The notes beneath the pieces were generated by a model. It had not been told where the DNA came from. It saw nothing but the letters and a program-made list of their open reading frames with translations, and did no database searches. From Chloroflexota bacterium (GTDB lineage: Bacteria; Chloroflexota; Anaerolineae; 4572-78; J111), in contig BOKF01000004.1 in NCBI GenBank assembly GCA_016860845.1, positions 293,789-357,788 of the forward strand: a DNA stretch of 64,000 nt, written 5' to 3'. Below are positions 1 through 8,164 of this stretch, in pieces. The translations under genes were made by a program, and so were the position numbers. Positions within the stretch are counted from its first letter, which is position 1. The number at the start of each line of letters is the position of its first letter.

Positions 1-210
1 GGTAAGGTCCAATACAAAGTGATCCTGAAACTGAGTAGAGCATCTCTGGCCTGATCTATCGGGGCGGAAGTAACCCAACAGTTTGTAGGAGCGACTTGAG
101 CCATCGGCTCCTCAGAGCAGTCGCTTAACCGGCTAAAGCGAAGTCATCACGCCTAGCTGGAGAGCTATCTATGCCCTTAGTCTCCCAGGGCAAACGCGAG
201 GTTTATCCGT
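1..210. other. Upstream non-coding region
   Basis: No reading frame with coding character is visible. Positions about 91-126 can form a compound hairpin: an outer AGCGAC/GTCGCT pairing around an inner GAGCC/GGCTC pairing. It lies in the probable leader of the DUF2085 gene that follows. I cannot assign it to a known RNA family. Confidence 0.3.
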
Positions 211-963
211 ATGAGTCTTTCTAATCTCAACACCAAAACAGCGCCGGCTTCTCCTACGGCGCAGCCCGGCCCGGCGTGGGCCGCCCGAATTAATAACGGC
301 TTTGCTCAGCACTGGCTGCTAACATTTAATACCGCCTGGGGCATTTTTGTGACCCTACCCTGGTTGGCTCCCCTTTTGATGGCGATGGGATGGACCTGGC
401 CCGGCCGAGCGATCTACTTTATCTACAGCTTCTTTTGCCACCAGTTGCCGGAGCGATCCTGGTTTTTATTTGGCCCAGTCTTCAGCTACACCCCCGCCCA
501 AATTGCCCAGGCTTGGGGTCTGACCTTGCCTGAAATCAGTAACGAGTTAATTCGTCGCCAATTTGCCGGCACGCCCGAATTGGGTTGGAAGATTGCTTGG
601 TCGGATCGGATGGTGGCGCTATTTACCAGCATTTTTCTGTTTGGGCTGCTCTACGCCCTCTTGCGGCAGCGAGGCATCCGCCAGCAAGGGATTTCAGCCT
701 GGCTTTTACTCCTCTTCATTCTGCCCCTGGCGGTTGACGGCACAACGCACCTCATTAATGATGTCCTACGGTTGGACTTTCGAGATGCCAATCAGTGGGC
801 GGTAATGCTCACGGGGGGTATTTTTCCGGCGAATTTCTACACAGGCGACATGTTGGGTTCGCTGAATTCTATCTTGCGGATCGTCAGCGGCGTCCTCTTT
901 GGCTTTGGGATTGTCGGCTTTTTGTGGCCGCTAATGGATCGAGAATTTTCACCCCGCGGATAG
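211..963 (+). CDS. DUF2085 family membrane protein
   Basis: This 250-residue protein is an integral membrane protein of the DUF2085 type. The recognisable part is the motif FFCHQLPERS near residue 75, preceded by a hydrophobic segment and followed later by DGTTHL near residue 175. About five membrane segments can be seen (roughly residues 35-60, 67-85, 133-150, 160-180 and 221-241). The conserved Cys-His-Gln and Asp-Gly-Thr-x-His residues suggest a metal or redox role, but the family has no settled function that I know of. The ATG at 211 follows about 200 bases without genes. It stands alone on this strand, so operon context does not help. Confidence 0.8.
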   Translation: MSLSNLNTKTAPASPTAQPGPAWAARINNGFAQHWLLTFNTAWGIFVTLPWLAPLLMAMGWTWPGRAIYFIYSFFCHQLPERSWFLFGPVFSYTPAQIAQAWGLTLPEISNELIRRQFAGTPELGWKIAWSDRMVALFTSIFLFGLLYALLRQRGIRQQGISAWLLLLFILPLAVDGTTHLINDVLRLDFRDANQWAVMLTGGIFPANFYTGDMLGSLNSILRIVSGVLFGFGIVGFLWPLMDREFSPRG

Positions 964-1051
964 ACTCGCTCGAGTGATTTATCTGGCTATTCTGAGTTTG
1001 CTGGCACTAACCCGTTTGGCTCTCTGGAATTGGGTTAATCCAAAGGGACAG

Positions 1052-1891
1052 TTAACTTCCTGAGCCAACCAGTTCCTCCACCCGGTGGGCCCGGAAGAGC
1101 CAGTCACCTCGCCAGGCGATGAACTCTTCCAATCGTCTTAACAGAACCGCATCATTTGTTAAGCGGTAAAAGGTCAGATCGCCCGCGCATTGGCGCTGAA
1201 CTAGCGCCAATCCTTCCAGGTTTTCCAGGGCCCCGGTGACTTCAAGCTCATCATACCCCACCTGGCTGGCCCAGTCGGCGGCAGTCATCGCTGTCCGGCG
1301 TTTCGTCCACAACTGCACCAGCAGTTCCCGCTCCACCGCCGCCTTGAGCAACTTAATGGCTAACGCCGCCACGTCGAGCGGTAAGTCCCCCAGTAAATCT
1401 TCGCCGGGTACTTCTTGCTGAGCTATGAGGCGTAACCCTTCATCCAATTGCCTCTGGGGCGGGGGCCCGGAAAAGCATGCGACCAGGGTCAAGGCTCCCT
1501 GCTTGAAAAAGTAGATGACCGGACCAGCGGGCAGCTTAAGCTGGTGCAGTCCGGCGGTCTGGGTGGCACCCTGGAATGAAGCGAGAATGGGGTCCAACAC
1601 CGCCTCTTCCAGCCGGAAGTTGCCCTGGTGATGCAGGGGCAGCCCTCGCTCATCATAAATCGTTAGCGATAATAGTTCGGAGGGGCGGTGGAGGCGGAGA
1701 ATAATGAAAATAGCTCCCAGCAGAAGCAGGGCATACCAGGAGTGGCCGAGAAAGGTGATGAAGCCAGCGAGGGTCAAGGGGTGGGTCTCCAGGTACCAGA
1801 ACAGCGAGTCCAGCAACCAGCCGGTGAGAGCTAGAATAGCAATGGCCGTCCAGGTATTCACCTGGCTGAGATAGGTTCTGATGCGCTTCAT
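1052..1891 (-). CDS. Membrane-anchored protein with C-terminal winged-helix-like region
   Basis: I do not recognise a named family. The 279-residue protein starts with two membrane segments (about residues 14-32 and 41-66), followed by a soluble part. Residues about 70-165 look like a small alpha/beta domain. The last 100 residues are helical and charged, with spacing that resembles a winged-helix domain (AADWASQVGYDELEVTGALE, then a beta-like region ending in YRLTNDAVLLRRL). This could be a membrane-bound sensor or regulator. The ATG at 1891 is followed directly by the basic residues expected before a first membrane helix. It runs opposite to the DUF2085 gene, and the two converge. Confidence 0.6.
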   Translation of the reverse strand: MKRIRTYLSQVNTWTAIAILALTGWLLDSLFWYLETHPLTLAGFITFLGHSWYALLLLGAIFIILRLHRPSELLSLTIYDERGLPLHHQGNFRLEEAVLDPILASFQGATQTAGLHQLKLPAGPVIYFFKQGALTLVACFSGPPPQRQLDEGLRLIAQQEVPGEDLLGDLPLDVAALAIKLLKAAVERELLVQLWTKRRTAMTAADWASQVGYDELEVTGALENLEGLALVQRQCAGDLTFYRLTNDAVLLRRLEEFIAWRGDWLFRAHRVEELVGSGS

Positions 1892-1993
1892 TTTGTCCCT
1901 CTCATCTTTAATTCAGCAGTTCCAAAATTGCATCTGGACTAGTTTTCAATACAATCTTACAGGCTGTCAGATAGAACACATCTAAATTTTACT

Positions 1994-2886
1994 AACCTTT
2001 GGTGCTAGTTTATAAGCTAAACTCAGCAATGGACATGGGGACAAAACCAGTCTCGTCCGGTTCAAACCCGTGCCATTGTACCAGAATATTGAATAAGGCC
2101 ATCAAGTAGCCCAAGCGGCTCTTGAAATATTCCCAATTCTTGTGGCCCATGCGTTTGCTCTGGCAGATGTAGGTCAACATGGATAACACCGTTTCGACCA
2201 CCATCCGTACATTCCACTCGCCACGTTGACAGAGCCGCAAGTTAGCCGGGTGCCAATCGACTTTACGAAAGCCGGCATCAGCGAAAATGACCATAATTTC
2301 ATTGAACTGCTCGACCAACGGCTGAAAGGCCGTGCCATCATGGACATTGGCTGTATCACAATCCCAGGCGACCACCAGTCCGAGGTGGTTCAGGACAAAA
2401 CACAGCTTCCCGCCGACGATCCAACGGGTATTGGACTTGCCCTTTTTGCCAATTTGGGTGGGGCTACGGTCCTCCCGCCGAGGATGGATCAGTTCAACCC
2501 CATAGCTGTCAATCACGCCCAACACAGAGGGGTCAGCCATAAACAGCTCCACCCAGTGACGGTGGCTATTGAACAGCCGAAACAGACGGCTCCGATCAGG
2601 CAGATGGGGGAACAAATTGCGATAATCCCGATTAAGCCAGCGCCAAAAGGCGCGTTGGCCCCGTCCTTTCAAGGCAAACAGCAAGGCCAGGGTTACGACC
2701 TCGCTCGGATACAGACGAGCTTGACTATGTTTGTTAATGACGCCGAGGTGGTCATCTACTCGGCAGAACAGTTCTGTGATAAAATCAACGGTAGTCATGA
2801 GATGGCTCTCCTTCTCTTAATGTTTTGGCGAACTTAAGAGTAGTTTAGACCATCTCATGGCTTTTTTTCAACTAGCACCAAAGGTT
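1994..2886 (-). mobile_element. IS982-like insertion sequence
   Basis: An 893-bp element is bounded by perfect 17-bp inverted repeats: AACCTTTGGTGCTAGTT at 1994-2010 and its complement at 2870-2886. A 3-bp ACT lies directly outside each end (1991-1993 and 2887-2889) and may be the target duplication. The single gene inside fills almost the whole element, and its stop codon begins on the last base of the left repeat. The intact ends and frame suggest a recent insertion. Confidence 0.85.
2010..2798 (-). CDS. IS982-like transposase
   Basis: This 262-residue DDE-type transposase is the only gene of the surrounding insertion sequence. The N-terminal 90 residues start with ITELFCRVDD, as in IS982-family transposases. 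The catalytic acidic residues are probably the Asp in VIDSYGVEL (near residue 97), the Asp in IFADAGF (near residue 174) and the Glu in VVETVLSML (near residue 202). The length is slightly short of the usual IS982 transposase (about 290-300), so the family name is probable rather than certain. The reading frame is intact and the element could be active. A 203-codon frame on the opposite strand is only a shadow. Confidence 0.8.
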   Translation of the reverse strand: MTTVDFITELFCRVDDHLGVINKHSQARLYPSEVVTLALLFALKGRGQRAFWRWLNRDYRNLFPHLPDRSRLFRLFNSHRHWVELFMADPSVLGVIDSYGVELIHPRREDRSPTQIGKKGKSNTRWIVGGKLCFVLNHLGLVVAWDCDTANVHDGTAFQPLVEQFNEIMVIFADAGFRKVDWHPANLRLCQRGEWNVRMVVETVLSMLTYICQSKRMGHKNWEYFKSRLGYLMALFNILVQWHGFEPDETGFVPMSIAEFSL

Positions 2887-2908
2887 ACTAGCATAAGGGG
2901 GTAACTCA

Positions 2909-3166
2909 ATGAAACAATTGTTTGTGGTATTGATGTTAGTAATGGTGGTGTCGCTCAGCACAGCTACAGCTGCTTGGGCCGACCACGGTAAGCCGCCTAT
3001 TAGGGGATGCCCAAAATCTTTTGACTTGCACGATATCCATCATCACAATGACGATCACGAGCATCGGCATATTGGCTCAGACGCCGATCGTAACGGGGAT
3101 GGATGGCTCTGTGTCAAAGATCTTGGCGATAAACATCTCCATATTGATAATAACAAACCGAAATAG
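2909..3166 (+). CDS. Small secreted His/Asp-rich protein, possible metal binder
   Basis: The 85-residue product begins with a clear signal peptide (residues 1-25, ending near ATAAWA). The mature part is very rich in His and Asp (HDIHHHNDDHEHRH) and then has a calcium-loop-like stretch, DADRNGDGWLCVK. The last part recalls the short excalibur-type Asp/Gly/Cys motif. A role in binding copper or calcium outside the membrane is an inference from composition and from the copper genes nearby. A ribosome site (GGGGG, 2897-2901) precedes the ATG. A strong terminator follows the gene. Confidence 0.6.
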   Translation: MKQLFVVLMLVMVVSLSTATAAWADHGKPPIRGCPKSFDLHDIHHHNDDHEHRHIGSDADRNGDGWLCVKDLGDKHLHIDNNKPK

Positions 3167-3197
3167 TCGTAAGAACTGTACTCTAAAATAAGCCAGA

Positions 3198-3237
3198 GGG
3201 GCCAGCCGTACGATTGCGGCTGGCCCCCTGTTTTTTT
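3198..3237 (+). terminator. Rho-independent terminator
   Basis: An 11-bp perfect stem (GGGGCCAGCCG at 3198-3208 and its complement at 3217-3227) with an 8-base loop is followed by CTG and seven T residues. It ends the small His-rich protein gene and separates it from the convergent DUF2933 gene. Confidence 0.9.
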
Positions 3238-3266
3238 ACCACGCTCCATTCGGCCCTAAGACCCAC

Positions 3267-3503
3267 TTATGTGCCCGGCTTCTCCTTGGTCAAATGGGAT
3301 GTTGCCTCTGGTGAGGCTGCCCCACCATGCTCGTGACCGCCCATGAAGAACATCATCCCGAAATGAAGCAACGGGCAGAGCAAGGCCACTCCGACCAGCA
3401 CGACACTGTTGGCCGGGATGCCAAAAATAAAAATGGCGCTCAGCGCAGCTACCGGGATGAGGCAGCACAGAAGCATGAGCCATAAGTGACGAGTGTGTTT
3501 CAT
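3267..3503 (-). CDS. DUF2933-like small membrane protein
   Basis: This 78-residue protein has two hydrophobic segments. The first contains LCCLIPVAALSAIFIFGI and the second LVGVALLCPLLHFGMMFFM, the pattern of DUF2933 proteins. A His/Gly-rich tail (GGHEHGG) follows. These proteins are commonly found with copper-resistance genes, but their biochemical role is not established. The start at 3503 is supported by a GAGAGG ribosome site 8 bases upstream. The paired Cys and the Met/His tail would suit copper contact at the membrane. Confidence 0.7.
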   Translation of the reverse strand: MKHTRHLWLMLLCCLIPVAALSAIFIFGIPANSVVLVGVALLCPLLHFGMMFFMGGHEHGGAASPEATSHLTKEKPGT

Positions 3504-3648
3504 TTGATAAACCTCTCAAACAAAGTGGATTTTGAAGGACTTACTCTTTGAACTTGTGCTAAGCATAACGAACTTGATGAGAGTTTACCAGCGCCAGTCG
3601 GCCTGTAGAGATACAGGCAATATGGCCTGTTCTGACTTAAGAGGTGGC

Positions 3649-3900
3649 TCAAACGTCGAGTTCGCGGCGCATTTCTTCGTATTCCGCCTTGGTGATCTCA
3701 CCCCGAGCATAGCGCTCTTTGAGGATACTCAGAGCGCTATCTGGCCGGGACGAGTCGTTTGAACCCGATGGCCGGACACTCGAACCAGAAATGGCCCGAA
3801 TAACAAAGACTGCCAGCAATATGAGACCGCCCCAAAAGGCGATCATCATCAAGCTACCAAAGATCATCCAGCCCCAGCCAAATTCGTGTCCCCACCACAT
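3649..3900 (-). CDS. SHOCT domain membrane protein
   Basis: This 83-residue protein has one membrane segment (about residues 10-37) and a short Ser-rich linker. The C-terminus carries a typical SHOCT motif, LSILKERYARGEITKAEYEEMRREL. SHOCT is a short helical module found at protein ends; its role is thought to be oligomerisation or nucleic-acid contact, but it is not firmly known. A good AAGGAG site lies upstream of the ATG at 3900. It sits between the DUF2933 and DUF305 genes on the same strand and is probably part of the same copper-related group. Confidence 0.75.
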   Translation of the reverse strand: MWWGHEFGWGWMIFGSLMMIAFWGGLILLAVFVIRAISGSSVRPSGSNDSSRPDSALSILKERYARGEITKAEYEEMRRELDV

Positions 3901-4154
3901 TGATCTTTCTCCTTATTTCAGGACTGCAGTTGCTTTTTCAATCGCTTCTTCGTAGGGAACGTTTAAAGTTGTTCGAAAGCCGTAATGGGCGGTCCCTGTT
4001 TTTCTTCCGGTAACAACTTTGTAGCAAACCATCTTGAGTACCTACAACTTAAGAGTACGAACACCTACACTTTGGATGCAGATGTCCGCACTCCTCAAAA
4101 TTTATTTTTTAAGGCTCAAAACAGATGAGTGGGAAAATGTTAATGTGATGCAGG

Positions 4155-4982
4155 TTACGGCGTTGGGGTGACCAGTGATTCGGCGCTCTGTTCTGCCAAC
4201 TCCTGGCGAATGCGCTCCATTTCACTAATCTCCTGTTGCTGCTCCTCGATAATATTTCGCGCCATATCTTTGATCTCCTGGTGCGTGGCTTGCTGCTCGG
4301 CCATCGTCGCCGCTTCAATGGCCATCTGGTGGTGCTGCGTCATCGCCTCAATAAACGTCGCGTCAATCGGTTTGGGGGCATTGCGCACCCGCTCGATATC
4401 CGTTGTCATATCCATCGTCATCATATCTCCTTCATGCCCCATCCCCGCCATACCGGGCAGCATCGGCATTTGGGTCATGGGCGGTGTCTCGCTGCTGCCG
4501 TACCATTCCTGCCGCCACTGGCGCAATTGATCAATTTCGGCCTGCTGGGATTGGATCATAGACTCGGCCATCTGCTTGAGTTCCGGATTCTCTCCCTGCT
4601 GCTGCTCCACCCGAGCCATCTCAATGGCGCTTTGATGGTGCGGCACCATCATATCAATGAACATCTGATCAAATTCCCCGCCCGCCATCTGGCCATCCCC
4701 CATCATCTCACCCGAGTCGGTCTCTGAGGTAGCCGGAGCGTTGCCCGGTTCACTCTCATTCGTTGTTGGTTCTGTTGTCGGCATGGCCACCACCGTCGCT
4801 TCCATTGGGGGGGCATTGCTTTCCGGCGTTTCGCCAGAGGTCTCCACGGGAATCGAATTAGCTGCACCCGGGGCTTGCGATGTATCACCCGATTGGCTGG
4901 CCGCCGCACAAGCAGCTAAGATCAAGACTGTTAAAGCCATCATCATTACAAGCATCAGTTGATTTCGCTTTGAATGTTTCAT
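4155..4982 (-). CDS. Lipoprotein with two DUF305 domains
   Basis: The 275-residue product has a lipoprotein signal with the lipobox LAAC at Cys25. A Ser/Thr/Pro-rich linker runs to about residue 100. Two DUF305 repeats follow: one beginning FDQMFIDMMVPHHQSAIEMA (about 104-155) and one beginning DATFIEAMTQHHQMAIEAA (about 200-260). Both keep the MxxHHQxAIxxA helix with its His-His pair, and the spacer between them is rich in Met (PMLPGMAGMGHEGDMMTMDM). DUF305 is a four-helix ferritin-like family often found with copper or metal genes. Duplication plus the Met-rich spacer supports extracellular copper binding (inference). Confidence 0.85.
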   Translation of the reverse strand: MKHSKRNQLMLVMMMALTVLILAACAAASQSGDTSQAPGAANSIPVETSGETPESNAPPMEATVVAMPTTEPTTNESEPGNAPATSETDSGEMMGDGQMAGGEFDQMFIDMMVPHHQSAIEMARVEQQQGENPELKQMAESMIQSQQAEIDQLRQWRQEWYGSSETPPMTQMPMLPGMAGMGHEGDMMTMDMTTDIERVRNAPKPIDATFIEAMTQHHQMAIEAATMAEQQATHQEIKDMARNIIEEQQQEISEMERIRQELAEQSAESLVTPTP

Positions 4983-5344
4983 TTTTTTCTAGCTCCTACT
5001 TCCTTTTTTTGCCTTTCGACTTTTTTAATATCTTACTTCAAAAAACACAAACTTTTTGCTCACCTTCCTTCTGAATTTTCACAAGATTATTCTTACCTAG
5101 AGTAAGATAACCTTCATAGTAACAGCCCCTCTCGCCTATACTCACACGGGTGATTCGGGCACAGCAAGAGGGCTAACTTTCTGCTCATTCTTTTCACCGA
5201 CTGGGTTACTTCTCTTTAAAATAAACCGACTATCTACCGTCACATGGCGTGTCCCTCCCCCGCTAAATAGCCTGGATAGGACACGCCATTCGACGCTGTC
5301 ACTGAAAGCCAAATCCGGTTAGACTACAGTTAAAGGTGAACGCT
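4983..5344. other. Intergenic region with long hairpin
   Basis: There is no supported gene in these 360 bases, which separate divergent genes and should hold both promoters. An 11-bp perfect inverted repeat (ATGGCGTGTCC at 5244-5254, complement at 5279-5289) with a 24-base loop lies 55 bases before the next start. It has no T-run, so it is not a simple terminator. It could be an operator or a leader structure. Confidence 0.4.
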
Positions 5345-5719
5345 ATGAATCATACAATTCTGCTTAACACTGACAGCGAAACCGCCGCCCAAACCGTCAC
5401 GGCTATTCTCGCCCGCCAGGGCCACCGCGTCCTGCGCAGCTTCGATCTCCGTTCGGCGCTGGTCGCCCATCCTGAGAGGGTCTGCCCCTGCCACGGAACC
5501 AGCCCCTGTAATTGCCAGTTCGTTGTGCTGCTGGTTTATGGCAGGGCAGCCCGGCCGGTGGTGGTCATCGCTCACGGCCACGATCAGGAGACCAGCTTAC
5601 AGCTTGTCCCCGACCCCCAGGAGAGACCCGATCCCGATCTGGCTGGAGAGGTGATGGCAGCGATCGTGGAGGCGGCATTGAGCGCGGACGTTGCAAGCGA
5701 GAATCAGCAACCTAACTGA
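5345..5719 (+). CDS. Small receiver-like protein with Cys cluster, unknown function
   Basis: The 124-residue protein starts like a response-regulator receiver domain (ILLNTDSETAAQTVTAILAR, then a beta strand). It then has a Cys/His cluster, CPCHGTSPCNC, near residues 47-57, followed by FVVLLVYG and a short alpha/beta tail. No phospho-acceptor Asp with the usual surroundings is obvious, so it is not a classical receiver. The four Cys and one His could bind a metal or form a zinc knuckle. The ATG at 5345 is preferred to an upstream GTG at 5336 because AAAGG lies at the right distance. A distantly similar receiver-like protein is encoded at 7689. Confidence 0.5.
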   Translation: MNHTILLNTDSETAAQTVTAILARQGHRVLRSFDLRSALVAHPERVCPCHGTSPCNCQFVVLLVYGRAARPVVVIAHGHDQETSLQLVPDPQERPDPDLAGEVMAAIVEAALSADVASENQQPN

Positions 5720-5840
5720 CTTGATGCGCGGTATACACACCGCCGAAGACCAGCATCTGCCAGATGAGGCACAAGAGGGAAAAATTCGTAGACCTCTATC
5801 CAACCCGGTATACTTAATTGACGAAAGGAGGTGACATCCG

Positions 5841-6014
5841 ATGGCCAAAGACCCTGTTTGTGGGATGGAAGTAGATGAGAAGACTGCCGCTGGCAAATCC
5901 GAGTACCAGGGGCAAACCTACTACTTCTGCTCAATCGGCTGCAAGAAAGCATTCGACAAAGAGCCGCAGAAGTACGTGGGCAAGGCACAGGCCCATAGCA
6001 GTCAGCACCACTAG
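5841..6014 (+). CDS. YHS domain protein
   Basis: A 57-residue gene too short for many gene callers. It begins MAKDPVCGMEVDE and contains the YHS pattern: DPVCGM near the start, then YQGQTYYFCSIGCKKAFDKEP. The Cys pairs (Cys7, Cys31, Cys35) are the typical metal ligands. YHS modules occur at the ends of copper ATPases and as free proteins in copper operons. The start is strongly supported by AAAGGAGG 9 bases upstream. A second, longer YHS protein lies at 30886. It probably traffics copper in the cytoplasm (inference from family and context). Confidence 0.85.
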   Translation: MAKDPVCGMEVDEKTAAGKSEYQGQTYYFCSIGCKKAFDKEPQKYVGKAQAHSSQHH

Positions 6015-6030
6015 GCCGTTCGCTTGCTGG

Positions 6031-6057
6031 GGGCGGTTGGCTTTGGCTCAACCGCCC
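6031..6057 (+). terminator. Hairpin after YHS gene
   Basis: A 9-bp perfect stem, GGGCGGTTG at 6031-6039 with its complement at 6049-6057, follows the YHS stop codon by 17 bases. Only a short pyrimidine-rich tail follows, so it is a weaker terminator than the one at 6100. Confidence 0.5.
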
Positions 6058-6099
6058 TTCCATCACTTTAAATGACCATTATCTCCGGCTTTCCTAACC

Positions 6100-6125
6100 A
6101 GCCCACTCGCAAAGGTGGGCTTTTT
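6100..6125 (+). terminator. Rho-independent terminator
   Basis: AGCCCAC at 6100-6106 pairs with GTGGGCT at 6115-6121, followed directly by a run of T. It is the second hairpin after the YHS gene. The rest of the interval to 6402 has no coding character and should contain the promoter of the beta-propeller lipoprotein gene. Confidence 0.7.
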
Positions 6126-6402
6126 GATTCTGATGTGCCCAACTGGATAGGCAATTTTGCCTGCTTTCAGCCAGGCAGATTTGCGCTATCAAAGCCTGGT
6201 TCAGTTCTCTATACTATAGAGGAACTCCCGGGACGTTGGAGGACACGCGTTCCCCTAACTTCCATAAATTCGCACCAATTCTGATCATTCGGGTGACATA
6301 AAGAAAGGAGAATGACCCCTACAAAAGTTGAGATTTCCTTCAGTTATCAAATAGCTACAAAATTTGTCGATTGTATTGCGTTGAGCAAGGAGAATAGTCA
6401 CG

Positions 6403-7512
6403 ATGCAACATCTTAAAGTTTTTTCAGTTGGCCTGGCCCTGGCAATCGTCATTGGGGTAGGGCTGCTTATCTCAGCCTGTAACGGGAATACCTCTGCCGG
6501 TTCTGCAGCGACTGCGTCTGAAGTAAAGCCCCTTCGAGGCACCGTCTGGGTGGCCGACGAATACGGCAACAGCATTACTGTTATCGATGCCACGACCAAC
6601 AAGGTCATTACGACGCTCACCGGGATCGAAGGCCCGCACAACCTGCAAGTAGCGCCTGATGGCAAGAGTGTCTGGGCAGTCAGCGGGCACGAGTCGCTGG
6701 CAGTAATGATTGATGCGGCCACATACGCCTTGCACGGCACGATTCCCACCGGAATGGAGCCGGCCCATATCATTCTGACCCCGGACGGTCAGACCGCTTA
6801 TGTGACCAACGCCGACGATAGTACAGTTACAGCGATTAACACGGCAACGATGGAAGCAATCGCCACCATCCCGGTTGGCGAGTACCCGCACGGTCTGCGC
6901 CCCAGCCCCGATGGAAAATGGCTGTATGTCGCCAATGCCAAGGGCACGACGCTGAGTGTGATTGACACCGCTACCAACACGAAAGTGGCCGACGTCGAAG
7001 TAGGCCAGAAGCCTGTCCAGGTCGGCTTCTCTCCTGATGGCAAGTTCGTCTATTTTTCACTTAATGGAGAGAACGCCGTTGGCAAGGTAGATGTAGCAAC
7101 CCGCCAACTGGTGGGCAAAGTAGACGTGGGTGTCGGGCCGGTTCAGGTCTTCGTCACGCCAGATAATAAATATCTGTTAGCCGCCAACCAGGGCACTAAA
7201 GATAAGCCCAGCACCACCGTTTCGATCATTGACACAGCGACCTTCGCCGTTGTTGGCACGGTGGAAACGGGGCAGGGTGCTCACGGGGTCGTGATTGAGC
7301 CATCCAGCCGTTACGCCTACATTACGAATATCTATGGGAATGACGTGGCGGTGCTTGACATTGCCGACCAGAAAGTCGTAGCGACGATTTCATCGGGCGC
7401 CGGGCCGAATGGGATTACGTTCTCGCCGCTCGCACCGGCTCAGGCGACGGCCTCAGAAATCCCCCTCCCCATCGAGCACGTCGAAATGGAAGATCATATG
7501 CCGGGCATGTAG
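6403..7512 (+). CDS. YVTN-type beta-propeller lipoprotein
   Basis: The 369-residue product has a lipoprotein signal (lipobox ISAC, Cys26). The body is a seven-bladed type of propeller with repeated units such as VWVADEYGNSITVIDATTNK, AYVTNADDSTVTAIN and YITNIYGNDVAVLDIADQK, spaced about 42 residues apart. This is the YVTN/YncE family of surface-exposed or periplasmic proteins, which bind ligands or cell-wall partners; no enzymatic activity is implied. The C-terminus is Met/His-rich (EHVEMEDHMPGM), which may be a copper site. The start has no strong ribosome site close by except AAGGAG about 12 bases upstream. Confidence 0.85.
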   Translation: MQHLKVFSVGLALAIVIGVGLLISACNGNTSAGSAATASEVKPLRGTVWVADEYGNSITVIDATTNKVITTLTGIEGPHNLQVAPDGKSVWAVSGHESLAVMIDAATYALHGTIPTGMEPAHIILTPDGQTAYVTNADDSTVTAINTATMEAIATIPVGEYPHGLRPSPDGKWLYVANAKGTTLSVIDTATNTKVADVEVGQKPVQVGFSPDGKFVYFSLNGENAVGKVDVATRQLVGKVDVGVGPVQVFVTPDNKYLLAANQGTKDKPSTTVSIIDTATFAVVGTVETGQGAHGVVIEPSSRYAYITNIYGNDVAVLDIADQKVVATISSGAGPNGITFSPLAPAQATASEIPLPIEHVEMEDHMPGM

Positions 7513-7688
7513 CTCCGAGCTGGACTGTGTAGGGGTCAGGACCACCAATTCGGTCTGTTCCCCAACCAGTGGATGGTGAATAGATACAAACTCGTTTCTA
7601 TAGCGATGCGCCCATGAGGAAATCCTAAAATGCTGGGCAAGGTGCACCATATAAAGGGCGACCAGCCTATCAAATCACGGAGGTAAAT

Positions 7689-8141
7689 ATGCTGGTCTTG
7701 AAAGAATTGAACCAAACAGAGGCTAGAGATACTACCTACCCTTCTTCAATCTTGATGGTTGGGGGCAGCGGTATCCCAGCCCTTAAACTCAAGCGATGGC
7801 TGGAATGTAACGGCTGCCGTGTTTGCCAGGCCGATCCCTGTTCTGCTGGCCCGACGGCAGCCCAGCAGTCCTATTTTGATCTCGTTGTTTTTAACTTGGA
7901 AGGCGCCGCTGGGGATGAGGTTGAGGTATGCCAAAAACTAACAACCGATCCCGAATTGGCCCACCTCCCTGTGGTTGTGTTAGTACCCCCTGGCTGTCCT
8001 TTAAAAGCTGTCGGCGGATTAAAGAGGGAAAATGTCTTCTGCCTGGCCCGAATCGACGCAGGTGGGGGAACTATCTGCGCCGAGACCCTGTTACTGCAAA
8101 TTATTCAATGTACCCGTTATATGATTGACCGGTATACATAG
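7689..8141 (+). CDS. Degenerate response-regulator receiver-like protein
   Basis: This 150-residue protein has the order of secondary structure of a receiver domain. SSILMVGGSGIPALKLKRWL forms the first strand and helix, FDLVVFNLEG is the strand where the phospho-Asp would sit (here Asn instead), and LPVVVLVPP is a later strand. It has six Cys residues, unlike normal receivers. The missing acceptor Asp suggests that it works without phosphorylation or in another way, perhaps as a metal- or thiol-responsive switch (inference). A GGAGG site 6 bases upstream supports the ATG. It is followed closely by two sortase genes on the same strand. Confidence 0.5.
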   Translation: MLVLKELNQTEARDTTYPSSILMVGGSGIPALKLKRWLECNGCRVCQADPCSAGPTAAQQSYFDLVVFNLEGAAGDEVEVCQKLTTDPELAHLPVVVLVPPGCPLKAVGGLKRENVFCLARIDAGGGTICAETLLLQIIQCTRYMIDRYT

Positions 8142-8164
8142 GTGCAAACTAAAACTCCTCGCTT

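Noticed and set aside
2226..2837. 203-codon plus-strand frame
   Set aside because: It lies wholly opposite the transposase of the IS982-like element and has no family resemblance.
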